Shown here: one piece after another, positions 1-8,390 of the stretch
How the letters are laid out: each line of letters opens with the position of its first letter
Position numbering within the stretch: the stretch's first letter is position 1
Source: CBDUXP01 sp965371225 [NCBI: uncultured bacterium]
GTDB lineage: Bacteria; Abyssobacteria; SURF-5; CBDUXP01
Length of the DNA: 33,904 bases
Direction: 5' to 3'
NCBI GenBank assembly: GCA_965371225.1
Contig: CBDUXP010000040.1
Coordinates: 1-33,904 of the forward strand
Notes under the pieces: generated by a model
What the model saw: only the letters and a program-made list of their open reading frames with translations
What the model was told of the DNA's origin: nothing
The model's database searches: none
Position numbers and translations under genes: made by a program

Positions 1-2
1 CC

Positions 3-389
3 GCCGCCGCCCTGGCCGGCCTCGTGTTGCTGCTCGGTGGCAGAGCCGCCACCCCGCCGCTGCCCACCGACGCGGACCCGATGGTCGCGGCCATGGACGC
101 GGAAGACGCCGCGGCCCTCGCCGCTGAACTGGACCTCGCCTGGGACCGCCCCCTGCAGTGGGATGTGGCCCTGTTGGTGGACGAGGCCGCGCCCGACGCG
201 ATGGACGCGGTGCCCCTGCTGCTCGCCGAGGCACTCCAGGTGGAGAGCCTCGCCGCGACCTGGACGGACGAGAGCGTGGCGGACGGGGAGGACGATTGGC
301 TGACGGACCTGGAGACTCTGGACACGGAGACGTTCGAGGCATTCTTGAAACACCTCGCCACGCCCCCCGCGTCCGAAGGAGTGACGTGA
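3..389 (+). CDS. C-terminal part of a single-pass membrane protein (5' truncated)
   Basis: The reading frame is open from the first bases of the window, so the true start lies upstream. The visible part begins with a run of Ala, Leu and Val that looks like the end of a transmembrane helix. It continues as a strongly acidic tail of about 115 residues rich in Asp, Glu and Ala, with no recognised motif. The stop codon overlaps the next start (TGATG), so the two genes are translationally coupled. A small one-helix protein followed by a Spy-like periplasmic protein is a common order at the end of ECF sigma/anti-sigma operons, so this may be the anti-sigma factor or an accessory protein; that is inferred from context only. 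A gene is certain, its function is not. Confidence 0.6.
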   Translation, partial: AAALAGLVLLLGGRAATPPLPTDADPMVAAMDAEDAAALAAELDLAWDRPLQWDVALLVDEAAPDAMDAVPLLLAEALQVESLAATWTDESVADGEDDWLTDLETLDTETFEAFLKHLATPPASEGVT

Positions 390-1039
390 TGCGTTCGATC
401 ATCGGATCTGCACTTGGTGTCCTGCTGCTGGCCGCGCTCCCTGCGGCCCTGGCGGCTGAAGATGCGCCGCCCCGGGAGACTCCGGGGATGGAGTCGCCGG
501 CGGAGCGGACGCGCCGGCATCAGCTGCGTCGCGAAAAGATGCGCCGGCGCATCGAAGTGATCCGCATCGCACGGGTCACCGAAGAACTCGACCTGGATGC
601 GGAAACTGCCGTGCGCCTGGTGCCGGTTCTGGCGGACTTTGACGAGCTGGACCGCGAGCATCGGCAAGCGCGGAAGCGGATCGGCGGGGAGCTGAAGGAC
701 CTGATCGAGTCCGACGGCCCGGACGAGGCGGCGCTCGAGGCGACCGTGGCGCAATGGTGGGACAACGAAGAGGCGCACGTGCAACGGCGCCGCGAGATAT
801 TTGACAAGTTGGACGCCCTGCTGTCCACCGAGCAGCGCGTGCGGCTCCTGCTATTCGTGCCCCGCTTTCAGCGGGAAGTGCGGAGCCTGGCGCGCGACAT
901 GGCCCGGGGCGGACGCCACGGCGAGCACGCTGGCCGGCGCGGCGGGCGCCGCGGGTGGTTCGGCCACGGGTCGGACGCCATGGACGAGGGCGGCCCCCCG
1001 GACCGGCCCTGGCACCACCGCGAGCCCGAAGCGCCCTAG
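389..1039 (+). CDS. Secreted Spy/CpxP-like periplasmic protein
   Basis: Predicted 216 residues. The first 22 form a clear signal peptide (short basic start, Leu/Ala core, Ala-Leu-Ala cleavage site). The mature part is helical and highly charged (roughly residues 35-170, rich in Arg, Glu and Leu) with a late stretch of the type LLSTEQRVRLL. That resembles the LTxxQ helices of Spy, CpxP and the periplasmic heavy-metal-resistance family, which act as envelope chaperones or sensors. The last 45 residues are rich in Gly, Arg and His and may be disordered or bind metal. The ATG was chosen because it gives the signal peptide and overlaps the upstream stop by one base; a longer in-frame opening from 158 only reads through the upstream gene. 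Family assignment is by general character, not by a decisive motif. Confidence 0.62.
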   Translation: MRSIIGSALGVLLLAALPAALAAEDAPPRETPGMESPAERTRRHQLRREKMRRRIEVIRIARVTEELDLDAETAVRLVPVLADFDELDREHRQARKRIGGELKDLIESDGPDEAALEATVAQWWDNEEAHVQRRREIFDKLDALLSTEQRVRLLLFVPRFQREVRSLARDMARGGRHGEHAGRRGGRRGWFGHGSDAMDEGGPPDRPWHHREPEAP

Positions 1040-1092
1040 GCGGCGCGACCGCGCGCGACGGGGCGGCCAACCTCTCGTCGCGCGGCGCCCCA

Positions 1093-1098
1093 TATACT
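1093..1098 (+). promoter_or_regulatory. -10 element TATACT directly before the HAD gene
   Basis: TATACT matches the sigma-70 -10 consensus at five of six positions. Only seven bases separate it from the ATG at 1106, so transcription would start at or within a base or two of the start codon. No convincing -35 is seen and there is no Shine-Dalgarno sequence, as expected for a leaderless message. Confidence 0.5.
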
Positions 1099-1105
1099 GC
1101 GGCCC

Positions 1106-1885
1106 ATGCCGCCGTCCCCCTTCGCCCTGGATCGGCCGATCCGGCTGTTCGTCACCGATCTGGATAACACCTTAAACCCGCACGAGGATGCGCCGTTCGA
1201 CCTGGCGTTGCTCGCGGAGGTGCGCGCGCGCAACGACGCGTCGGCCGAGGACCCCACGATTCCGCCGCTCACGCTGGTGACCGGCCGGCCGCAACCCTAC
1301 CTGTACGCCATGCTTCAAGCGATCGGGGGCCGCCTGCCCGCCGTGTTCGAGCACGGATTCGGGCTCTTCGATTTCGCTGCCGACCGTATCGACACGCACC
1401 CGGCCTGGACCGCCGAGCACGCTGCGGCGCGGCAGCAGCTGGTGGACCGGTGCACGAGCACGTTCGTCGATCCCGGCTTCGGCACGATTCAGATCGGCAA
1501 ACTCGCCGCGATCACGCTGATCCCGACGGCCCCGGAAACGGCGCTGACACTCGCCGACCGGGCGCATGCCCTCCTGAACGATTCCGGCGCCGGGTTCGCG
1601 CTGCACGTGGGGCCAAAAGTGGTCGACTACCTGCCCGACGGATTCCACAAGGGCACGGGCGTACGCTGGCTGGCCGAGGCTACGGGAGTGCCCGCGGCGC
1701 AAGTGGCCGCCATGGGAGACAGCACGACGGACGCGCAGATGTTCGGGGAGGTGGGGCTCGGGATCGCCCCGGCGAACGCGCCGGCCGAGGTGCAGGCGCA
1801 GGCGGGGTACGTTACCGCCGCCCCCACCACCGCGGGCGTGCTCGAAGCGTATGACGCGATCATCGCGCACAACCGGCGCGGGTGA
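1106..1885 (+). CDS. HAD-superfamily phosphatase (class IIB, sugar-phosphatase type)
   Basis: Predicted 259 residues, a usual length for Cof/SPP-type HAD phosphatases. Motif I is DLDNT (nucleophile Asp18, acid/base Asp20). Motif II is the TLVTGRP stretch near residue 55, the motif III lysine is probably in FHKGTG near residue 175, and motif IV is GDSTTD (Asp205, Asp209, Mg2+ binding). The long segment between motifs II and III is the C2 cap that selects the substrate. The enzyme should hydrolyse a phosphate monoester, perhaps a sugar phosphate, in the cytoplasm; the substrate cannot be read from the sequence. The gene stands alone behind its own -10 element and is convergent with the NADH dehydrogenase gene. 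A second, diverged IIB HAD protein lies at 24693. Confidence 0.85.
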   Translation: MPPSPFALDRPIRLFVTDLDNTLNPHEDAPFDLALLAEVRARNDASAEDPTIPPLTLVTGRPQPYLYAMLQAIGGRLPAVFEHGFGLFDFAADRIDTHPAWTAEHAAARQQLVDRCTSTFVDPGFGTIQIGKLAAITLIPTAPETALTLADRAHALLNDSGAGFALHVGPKVVDYLPDGFHKGTGVRWLAEATGVPAAQVAAMGDSTTDAQMFGEVGLGIAPANAPAEVQAQAGYVTAAPTTAGVLEAYDAIIAHNRRG

Positions 1886-1903
1886 ACGGCGAGACGTGCG
1901 CGC

Positions 1904-1916
1904 CGACCTCGGGTCG
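1904..1916. terminator. Small hairpin between convergent genes
   Basis: CGACC-TCG-GGTCG forms a perfect five-base-pair stem with a three-base loop in the 54-base gap between two converging genes. There is no U-tract on either strand, so it is at best a weak or factor-assisted bidirectional terminator. Confidence 0.25.
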
Positions 1917-1939
1917 CAGCGGCGTGTCGGAGCGGGCCG

Positions 1940-3202
1940 CTAACGCCAGAGCGGGCGCAGCAGGGATTGGGTCATCGCCTGCCGGCCCCAGCCCCACGCC
2001 AGCCCGATGCGATTGTCCAACCCCATGATGCGGCTCATGTACGCCGCGCGGCTGGCCAGCCATCCCGACTTGCCGCGCACTTGGCGGCCGAGGACCACGC
2101 CCGCCGCTTCGCCCCCGCCCAGCGGCACCAACTGGCCCAGCTCGGTGTACTGAAACACCTGCAGCGGCTTACGGCGGCGGCGGCGGAGAATGTTCGCGGC
2201 GACGGTCTTCGCCTGCTGGACGGCGACCTGCCCCGTCGCGGGCAGCGGTGCGCCCGTCTTCCGGTCGATGGTGCACGCATTGTCCCCCAGCGCGAAGGCG
2301 TTCGCGTGGCCGCGCGGCCGAAGGTAATTGTCCACGCGCACGCGCCCCAGCGCATCCACCGGCACCTCCAGGCTGCGCACCACGGGATGGGCGCGGATGC
2401 CCGTGGCCCACACGATGGTGCCCGCCTGCACGCTGCGGCCGTCTGCCAGGACGCATCCCCCCTTGTGGATCCGCACGACGGACCCGTTGGTGATCAGGGT
2501 GATGTTGCGGCGCTCGAGCGCGTTCACCACGTCGGCGCGCACCCGGCGGGGCATCGTCGGGAGAATTTCCGACCCGGCTTCGATGATGGTGTAGGAGGTG
2601 CGGCGCACGAGGTCCGGCGCGTTCGCCTCCGTCAGACAGATGCGCACGTATTCCTGGATCTCGGTCAGCGTCTCAATCCCGGTGGGACCGGCCCCCACGC
2701 TGACGAACCGCAGCGCCGCGTCCCGCGCCCGCACACCGTCGGCCCGCACGGCCTGCTGCACCTGCTGCTGCACGTGGGCGCGCAACCGCGGGCCGTCTTC
2801 CAACCCATGCAGATAGAACACACCGGGCACGTCGAGGTCGATCCCGCGGGTATCCACAATGCTGCCGAGCGCCACCACCACCTCGCGGTACGGCACCGGG
2901 CCAGCGCTCGTGTGCACGCAATGGTCCGTCAGGTCGATGCCCAGCACGTCGGCCTGCCGGAACTTGAAGTTCCACAGCTTGGCAATGCGCGGCAGGTTGT
3001 TCGTGAGGAACTGGGGCTGCGTCATGCCGCCCACGGCTTCGGGCAGCAGCGGCTTGAAGACGAACTCCTCCTCCCGATTGAGGAGCAGTACGGACTGCCG
3101 CACATCCTTGGGAGCGCCGGCGGTCAAATGATAGGCGGTGAAGAGGCCGCCGAAGCCGCCTCCAACTACCACGACGGGTGCGTCTTGGGTTTGTGGGGCC
3201 AC
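1940..3202 (-). CDS. ndh: Type II NADH:quinone oxidoreductase (NDH-2)
   Basis: Predicted 420 residues, the usual NDH-2 size. An FAD-binding Rossmann motif with VVVVGGGFGG lies at residues 10-19. A second dinucleotide fold (SVGAGPTGIE, about residues 165-175) would bind NADH, and ALGDNA near residue 305 is the conserved FAD-phosphate motif. The C-terminus ends in an amphipathic, Trp/Arg-rich helix typical of the peripheral membrane anchor. The enzyme passes electrons from NADH to quinone without pumping protons. The start is GTG: it places the FAD motif at the expected distance, and AGGAA lies about 13 bases upstream. The gene is transcribed alone, divergent from the sensor kinase. A related flavoprotein such as a sulfide:quinone reductase is less likely, since no Cys pair is visible at the expected places. 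Confidence 0.88.
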   Translation of the reverse strand: MAPQTQDAPVVVVGGGFGGLFTAYHLTAGAPKDVRQSVLLLNREEEFVFKPLLPEAVGGMTQPQFLTNNLPRIAKLWNFKFRQADVLGIDLTDHCVHTSAGPVPYREVVVALGSIVDTRGIDLDVPGVFYLHGLEDGPRLRAHVQQQVQQAVRADGVRARDAALRFVSVGAGPTGIETLTEIQEYVRICLTEANAPDLVRRTSYTIIEAGSEILPTMPRRVRADVVNALERRNITLITNGSVVRIHKGGCVLADGRSVQAGTIVWATGIRAHPVVRSLEVPVDALGRVRVDNYLRPRGHANAFALGDNACTIDRKTGAPLPATGQVAVQQAKTVAANILRRRRRKPLQVFQYTELGQLVPLGGGEAAGVVLGRQVRGKSGWLASRAAYMSRIMGLDNRIGLAWGWGRQAMTQSLLRPLWR

Positions 3203-3229
3203 CGGCAGGCGTTCCTGAAATCCGCGCGC

Positions 3230-3238
3230 ATGCTAACA
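3230..3238 (-). promoter_or_regulatory. Extended -10 promoter (TGTTAGCAT) for ndh
   Basis: On the minus strand TGTTAGCAT fits the extended -10 pattern TGNTANNNT. Transcription would start near 3223, giving a leader of about 20 bases before the GTG at 3202. The surrounding 12-mer CCTGTGTTAGCA recurs at 17220-17231 in the promoter island before the DnaA-like gene. Confidence 0.45.
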
Positions 3239-3322
3239 CAGGGACCATCCCGCCGGGGCAGAAATTTGTAACGTCTTCTACCACAACGAGTTCCAGAGAC
3301 CAGCACCGCCACTGCACCGTGG

Positions 3323-3348
3323 TTGACGCGCGCGGATCGTGCTACGAT
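3323..3348 (+). promoter_or_regulatory. Promoter of the two-component operon (TTGACG ... TGCTACGAT)
   Basis: TTGACG at 3323-3328 is a good -35 match and TACGAT at 3343-3348 is preceded by TGC (extended -10). The spacer is only 14 bases, so the two may not work together, and the extended -10 alone may suffice. Transcription would start near 3355, downstream of the possible TTG start at 3323, so the kinase must start later, at the ATG at 3383. Confidence 0.42.
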
Positions 3349-3382
3349 ACGGTGGTCGCGGTCGCGGAACGATGAGTGCACT

Positions 3383-4969
3383 ATGGCAGATGACACGCGG
3401 GTAAGCTTGGCGCAGCGGCTCGAACCGCTGAATTCCTCGCGCCTCCTGTTCAAGATCATCGTGGGGGTCTTGGCCGCGATCGTGGTCATCGAGACGATCC
3501 TCATGATTCCCGCGGCCCTGCGGTACCGGAATGAATCCATCAATCGGACCAAGCTGGAGGTGGCCGTCACCCTGCTGCCCGTCATCACCCAACACCTGCT
3601 GATGGGGGACGAATCGGGGCTGCAGCATGCGTTGATCGACGCGTGTGAACGCGCCGGCATGGACGACAAGATGTCATTCACGGTGTACAGCCAGGACCGG
3701 CGGGTGATCGCCGCCACGGACCCCGACGTGGTCCTCGGCCAAACGACCGCCACGCTGCCGCTCGGCACAGCCGAGCTGTTCACGGAGGGGGGGCACCTGG
3801 GCGACTGGGATACCGCGTCGGACTTTCTGATCGAGATTCGCAGCCCCGAGCAACGGGTGATGGGCCTCCTGCTCGTGTCCCGGCCACCGGACGTCATCAC
3901 CACGGACATGGTCCTCTACGTCTCCCGCATCATCGGGCTCGTCGTGATCATCATGCTCTTCGTCGGCATCTCCACCGTCGGGTACCTGTACTTCATTGTG
4001 GTCCGGCCGCTGCACGCCATCATGCGCGCGAACGAAGCGGCGGCGCGGAACGATGCAGACCACATGTACGTGGCCGAGCCGGACATCCCGAAGGATGAGA
4101 TCGGCGACATCATCCGGCAGCGGAACGGGGTGCTGCGCCGGCTGCGCGAGTCGCAGCAGGTGCTGGAACAATGGAACGAAGAGCTGGAAGCGAAGGTCGC
4201 GGAGAAGACCGCGGAATTGCAGCGGGCGCAGCAACACCTGATTCACAGTGAGAAGCTGGCCGCGGTGGGACAGCTCGCCGCCGGCGTGGCCCATGAAATC
4301 AACAATCCCTTGGCCACCATCGCCGCCCACGCGGAGGACTTGTTGGACCGGGTGCGGGAGCTGGACGGCCTGCGCGCACTCGAGGATTTTCCCGAAGCGC
4401 TCCGTACGATCGAGGATCAGGCCTACCGGGGCAAGCGCATCACGAAGCAACTGCTGAACTTTGCGCGCGAGACCGAGATGCACATCGAGGATGTGGACCT
4501 CAACGCGGCGCTGCAGGACACACTGCAATTGGTGCGCAAAAGCCTGGCGTCGCAAAGCATCGTCCTCGCCTACGACCTGGACGCGGGACAGCCCCAGTTG
4601 CGCACCGATACGGTCCAGTTGCAACAGGTAATCCTGAATCTCGTGAACAACGCGGCGGACGCCATCGGCGCGGAAGGCCGCATCTCGCTCGCCACCCACA
4701 CGGCGGACGCCTTCGTGGTGATCGAAGTCGCCGACGACGGGCCGGGCATCGCTGCCGCCATCCGCGACCGGGTGTTCGATCCCTTCTTCACGACGAAGCC
4801 CGTCGGCCAGGGCACGGGCCTCGGCTTGAGCATTTGCCACGGCATCGTGTCGGCCCTGGGCGGCGCGATCACTTTCGAGTGCCCCGCCGGCGGCGGCACG
4901 GTCTTCCGCGTGCGGCTGCCGATCGCTGGGGCGCCCGCCTTTGCCGAGCCGCATGCCGCCACCGGTTAG
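3383..4969 (+). CDS. Membrane sensor histidine kinase (NtrB-like)
   Basis: Predicted 528 residues. Transmembrane helix 1 spans about 21-46 and helix 2 about 177-207. Between them is a periplasmic sensor domain of about 130 residues (single-Cache/PAS-like size) without a recognisable ligand motif. HAMP (about 207-260) and a coiled coil (255-290) follow. The HisKA phosphoacceptor is His304 in the HEINNPL box, the type typical of partners of sigma-54 activators. The HATPase domain shows the N box NLVNN (419-423), G1 DDGPG (451-455), an F box FFTTKP and G2 GTGLGL (477-482). All catalytic motifs are intact. The kinase autophosphorylates on His304 and should phosphorylate the regulator encoded immediately downstream, whose start lies inside this gene. 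The signal sensed is unknown. Confidence 0.92.
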   Translation: MADDTRVSLAQRLEPLNSSRLLFKIIVGVLAAIVVIETILMIPAALRYRNESINRTKLEVAVTLLPVITQHLLMGDESGLQHALIDACERAGMDDKMSFTVYSQDRRVIAATDPDVVLGQTTATLPLGTAELFTEGGHLGDWDTASDFLIEIRSPEQRVMGLLLVSRPPDVITTDMVLYVSRIIGLVVIIMLFVGISTVGYLYFIVVRPLHAIMRANEAAARNDADHMYVAEPDIPKDEIGDIIRQRNGVLRRLRESQQVLEQWNEELEAKVAEKTAELQRAQQHLIHSEKLAAVGQLAAGVAHEINNPLATIAAHAEDLLDRVRELDGLRALEDFPEALRTIEDQAYRGKRITKQLLNFARETEMHIEDVDLNAALQDTLQLVRKSLASQSIVLAYDLDAGQPQLRTDTVQLQQVILNLVNNAADAIGAEGRISLATHTADAFVVIEVADDGPGIAAAIRDRVFDPFFTTKPVGQGTGLGLSICHGIVSALGGAITFECPAGGGTVFRVRLPIAGAPAFAEPHAATG

Positions 4970-6311
4970 ACTTCTCCTCGTCGACGACGAAGCGCCGCTC
5001 CGCGCGATTCTCGAGAAGCGGCTGACGCGCCGCGGCCTCGAAGTGGACACGGCCGAGGGCGGGGCCAGCGCCCGCGAGCGCCTGCGCGAGAACCATTACG
5101 ACGTGGCGCTGCTCGACCTGGCGATGCCCGATATCGACGGCATCACCCTGCTGCGCGAGATCCGCGCGGACTGGCCCGGGGTCGAGTGCATCATGCTCAC
5201 CGGCCAAGGCACCATCGAAACCGCCATCGAGGCCATGAAGCTGGGCGCGTACGACTACCTGGAGAAGCCGGGCAAGGTCGAGCAGATGGAACTCATCATC
5301 CGCAAGGCCGCGGAGAAGAGCGCCCTCGCCCGGGAGAACCTGGCCTTGCGCCGGACCGTGGAAACCCAGCACCGACAGATGAACATGGTCGGGGAGTGCG
5401 AGGCCATCGCGCAGCTGCGGAAACTCATCGCCGACGCCGCGCCGACCGACGCCACCGTGCTCATCGAAGGCGAAAGCGGATCGGGCAAGGAGCTGGTCGC
5501 GCACGCGATCTATCAGTTGAGTCAGCGCAAGGCCGGGCCCTACCTGGCCATCAATTGCGGCGCGTTGCACGAATCGCTGCTGGAAGCCGAACTGTTCGGC
5601 CACGTGAAAGGCGCGTTTACCGGGGCGGACGCCACGCGCGCGGGGGTGTTCGAAGCGTGCGACGGCGGCACGCTCTTCATTGACGAAGTCGGCGAGATGG
5701 CGCCGCAGGTGCAGGTGCGGTTCCTGCGCGTGTTGGACCGCGGCCAGTTTCAGCGCGTGGGTGAATCCACGACCCGGCGCGCGGACGTGCGCATCCTGGC
5801 CGCCACGAACCGCAACCTGCAGGCGGACGTGGAAACCGGCCGCTTCCGCCAGGACCTGTACTACCGCCTCAACGTGTTCCGGATCGAAGTGCCGCCGCTG
5901 CGCGAGCGTATCGAGGACATTCCGCTGCTGGCCGAACACTTTCTGCGCGACGGCGGCACCTCCATGACGCGCAACGTGCAACTCACGCCCGAGGCGACGA
6001 AGGTGCTCCTACAACACGATTGGCCGGGGAACGTGCGCGAGCTGGCCAACGTGGTCGAGCGCGCCGCCATCGTGTGCGAAGATGGGCTGATCACCCCGGA
6101 CGACCTGCCCCCGGAGGTGCAGGACGCCGCGCGCCGCGCGCCGCCCGCCCGCACGAACCGGGACGCCGACCAGACCCTGGAAGCCATCGAGCGCCAGCAC
6201 ATCGCGCAGGCCATGGAGCACGAAGGCGGCAACAAGACCCGCGCCGCCGCCCGCCTCGGCATCTCCACGCGCAACCTGTACCGCAAGCTCGAACGCTACG
6301 GCCTCGCGTAG
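4953..6311 (+). CDS. Sigma-54-dependent response regulator (NtrC family)
   Basis: Predicted 452 residues in three domains. The receiver domain (1-120) has the acidic pair Asp11/Asp12, phosphoacceptor Asp55, Thr83 and Lys105. The AAA+ activator domain (about 145-375) has Walker A GESGSGKE (173-180), the sigma-54 contact loop GAFTGA (220-225), and Walker B LFIDE (241-245). The Fis-type helix-turn-helix (about 410-452) contains NKTRAAARLGIS. The protein would hydrolyse ATP to open sigma-54 promoters after phosphorylation. The ATG at 4953 overlaps the kinase stop, which favours it over the TTG at 4941. No convincing -24/-12 element (TGGCAC-N5-TTGC type) was found by eye in the window, so its targets are probably elsewhere. 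Confidence 0.93.
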   Translation: MPPPVRLLLVDDEAPLRAILEKRLTRRGLEVDTAEGGASARERLRENHYDVALLDLAMPDIDGITLLREIRADWPGVECIMLTGQGTIETAIEAMKLGAYDYLEKPGKVEQMELIIRKAAEKSALARENLALRRTVETQHRQMNMVGECEAIAQLRKLIADAAPTDATVLIEGESGSGKELVAHAIYQLSQRKAGPYLAINCGALHESLLEAELFGHVKGAFTGADATRAGVFEACDGGTLFIDEVGEMAPQVQVRFLRVLDRGQFQRVGESTTRRADVRILAATNRNLQADVETGRFRQDLYYRLNVFRIEVPPLRERIEDIPLLAEHFLRDGGTSMTRNVQLTPEATKVLLQHDWPGNVRELANVVERAAIVCEDGLITPDDLPPEVQDAARRAPPARTNRDADQTLEAIERQHIAQAMEHEGGNKTRAAARLGISTRNLYRKLERYGLA

Positions 6312-6326
6312 GCGCCGCACCGGCGA

Positions 6327-8390
6327 TTACACAGGGGGGTCGGCGAACCGTGCGTGCGCGTCGCCGGGCAGAGGATGCCCCGTGGCATCTTCCAGCCAGA
6401 GGCGCGTCTCGCCCGGGGTGCGCGAGAACACAAGCACGGTGTACGTCCCTTCCTCATCGGTGGCCTCCAGGTACATCCCTCCGGGCGTGGCGCCGGGCGG
6501 CAGGGGCGAACGCGGAAACGGCAGCACGCGGTCCGCCTCCGGCCGCGCACTGCGCGCGCGCACCACATAACCGGCGACAGGCTGCCGCGCCGAGTCGGTC
6601 ACGCGCGCGGTGGCGCGCACGAAACCGTTGCCGTCGGCGGGGACGGTCCCCGACACGGTCCAGGCAACGTGCACCGCCGGGGCGGGGTCGGGTGGTTCGG
6701 GCCACGCCAGCGTGATACGGCCCCCGCCGGCGGCTGACTCGGCGTGCGGCGTCCACTGCCATGTCTGCGGACCGCCGCGTGCGAACGCGTGCGTCTGCGG
6801 TGCGTGTTGCACGCGAGCCTCAAGCGCGAGGCGCCGAAGGACGACGCCGGCCCCGCTCGTGTCCCGGATGCGTAGCCGAATGGCCAAAGGCCACGCCGGG
6901 GCACTGGTGCCGGTGAAGGGGAAGCGCAAGCGCCCATCCGGCTGCACCTCCGGTGAGGGCACTTGCCACTCCGCGTCCCCGAGGAAGGGCTGCGCAATGT
7001 ATTTGTCCGCGAACGCGGGATAGAACGTCTTATCCGCCCGTGCGGGATCACCCCGAAATCCCCGCAACCGATCCAATGCACCAAACGCGGTGTGCCGCCG
7101 CTCGTGCAGCCACATGTCGCGTTCCTGGCCAAAGCGCCAATCCGTGCGCGCGGCAGCCAGCGTCCCGAAGCGCGCGCGGCGGTCCGCCGGACGCAGCGCG
7201 GTCGAGACTGCAACCTCTACGCGCGCGGCGGGCGGCACGATCGCGTCGCAAATCACCGCCCCACCGGCGATGGGGTACGGCGCGGGCACCGAATAGATCA
7301 GCGTCCCCCACTTCCCCCCGCGGGTCCGCAGCTGCACCCCGTCGGCCGTCGGGCGAGAGGTGAGCCCCCGGCTCCAGCATTGATACGACGTCGGGAGCGC
7401 CCCGCCGTCGACTGGCACTTCGTAGGTGCCGGAGCCCACATGCTTCGGCCCCCACTGGAGCGGCGCCGTGGAGGTGCTCACGTTCAACAGCGTGAGGCGG
7501 GCCCCGGCGGGCAGCACCAGCGGTGGTGCCACCGATTCTGGCGCTACGGGCAGTGTCCCCGTGAGGGGCAGAGCGTAATACTCCGCATGCGCCGCCGCGC
7601 GCGCGGGGGCGCGGGGTGCGATGCCGTCTGCGTCCTGCACGCGTGCCACGAGTGTAGGATCACCCACGACCCGATCGATGGACGGAATGGTCGCGTGCCC
7701 GGCATCGCGCGGGACGAACCGCAGGCTCGGATCAAACAGGTGCCACGCGTCACCCCACCCGATCTCGACGGTGGCATGGTAGGTGGGGCCGCTCGCGAGG
7801 CTGCGTATCCGCGCGGAGAAACCGGCGGCTTGGCCCAGCGCGACGAGCTGATAACTCTGGGAGCCACACAACCCGTATGCATACTGGCGCATCGTGGACC
7901 CGAACGGCGCCATCCCATTGAGCACGTTTACCGCCGGGTCGGACTCGTCGAGCAATGGGGTAGTGACGTTCGGCATGGGGTCGCCGGCCCGTTGAACACA
8001 GACCTGGGTGGCGACCCACGCCCACAACGTTAAGGCGGCGTCGCGACACAACGCCGCGTCCGCGTCGGATAGGGGCGGCGCCGCGGACAGCGCACGCGCC
8101 AGGGTCTCCAGCTGGGTGCTGGTAAAACGCCGGCGCAAAATGTCGTGCGCAGCGGTCTGCGGATCGCGCACGTCCGGCACCCGATCCGTGCCCAGCCACC
8201 CGGCCAGCGGTCCCTCAAGAGTCAGACGCTGACCAATCGGTTGCCACCGGGGATCGAGGGTAACGCTGACTGGCGTGCCGTCGAGTGGAATGGCCAACTC
8301 CCCCGCGTGAGCGGGTGCGGCCACCGGACCCAACAGCACCACACCAAGCCACCACGCGTGCAGCCATGGGGTCCGCACACGCGCCGTCAC
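6327..8390 (-). CDS. Secreted transglutaminase-like protein
   Basis: Predicted 687 residues with a signal peptide at about 1-29 (Ala-His-Ala cleavage site). A papain-like transglutaminase core lies at about 165-225: Cys175 in GLCGSQ, His205 in YHATVEI and Asp220 in LFDPS form the usual Cys-His-Asp triad. The rest is beta-rich with many aromatic and Pro residues and suggests repeated Ig-like domains toward the C-terminus. The protein probably acts in the periplasm or outside the cell as a peptidase or amidase-like enzyme; true cross-linking is not implied. The GTG start overlaps the asnS stop as GTGA, giving translational coupling. The frame stays open further upstream inside asnS (to 8708), but the signal peptide begins only at 8390, so the shorter start is preferred. 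Confidence 0.78.
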   Translation of the reverse strand: MTARVRTPWLHAWWLGVVLLGPVAAPAHAGELAIPLDGTPVSVTLDPRWQPIGQRLTLEGPLAGWLGTDRVPDVRDPQTAAHDILRRRFTSTQLETLARALSAAPPLSDADAALCRDAALTLWAWVATQVCVQRAGDPMPNVTTPLLDESDPAVNVLNGMAPFGSTMRQYAYGLCGSQSYQLVALGQAAGFSARIRSLASGPTYHATVEIGWGDAWHLFDPSLRFVPRDAGHATIPSIDRVVGDPTLVARVQDADGIAPRAPARAAAHAEYYALPLTGTLPVAPESVAPPLVLPAGARLTLLNVSTSTAPLQWGPKHVGSGTYEVPVDGGALPTSYQCWSRGLTSRPTADGVQLRTRGGKWGTLIYSVPAPYPIAGGAVICDAIVPPAARVEVAVSTALRPADRRARFGTLAAARTDWRFGQERDMWLHERRHTAFGALDRLRGFRGDPARADKTFYPAFADKYIAQPFLGDAEWQVPSPEVQPDGRLRFPFTGTSAPAWPLAIRLRIRDTSGAGVVLRRLALEARVQHAPQTHAFARGGPQTWQWTPHAESAAGGGRITLAWPEPPDPAPAVHVAWTVSGTVPADGNGFVRATARVTDSARQPVAGYVVRARSARPEADRVLPFPRSPLPPGATPGGMYLEATDEEGTYTVLVFSRTPGETRLWLEDATGHPLPGDAHARFADPPV

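Noticed and set aside
1967-3271. Long plus-strand open frame opposite ndh
   Set aside because: Rich in His, Arg and Ala without motifs, and fully overlaps the well-supported NDH-2 gene on the other strand.
3323-3382. TTG at 3323 as the kinase start
   Set aside because: The TTG is the -35 TTGACG, and the predicted transcript starts downstream of it; the ATG at 3383 fits better.
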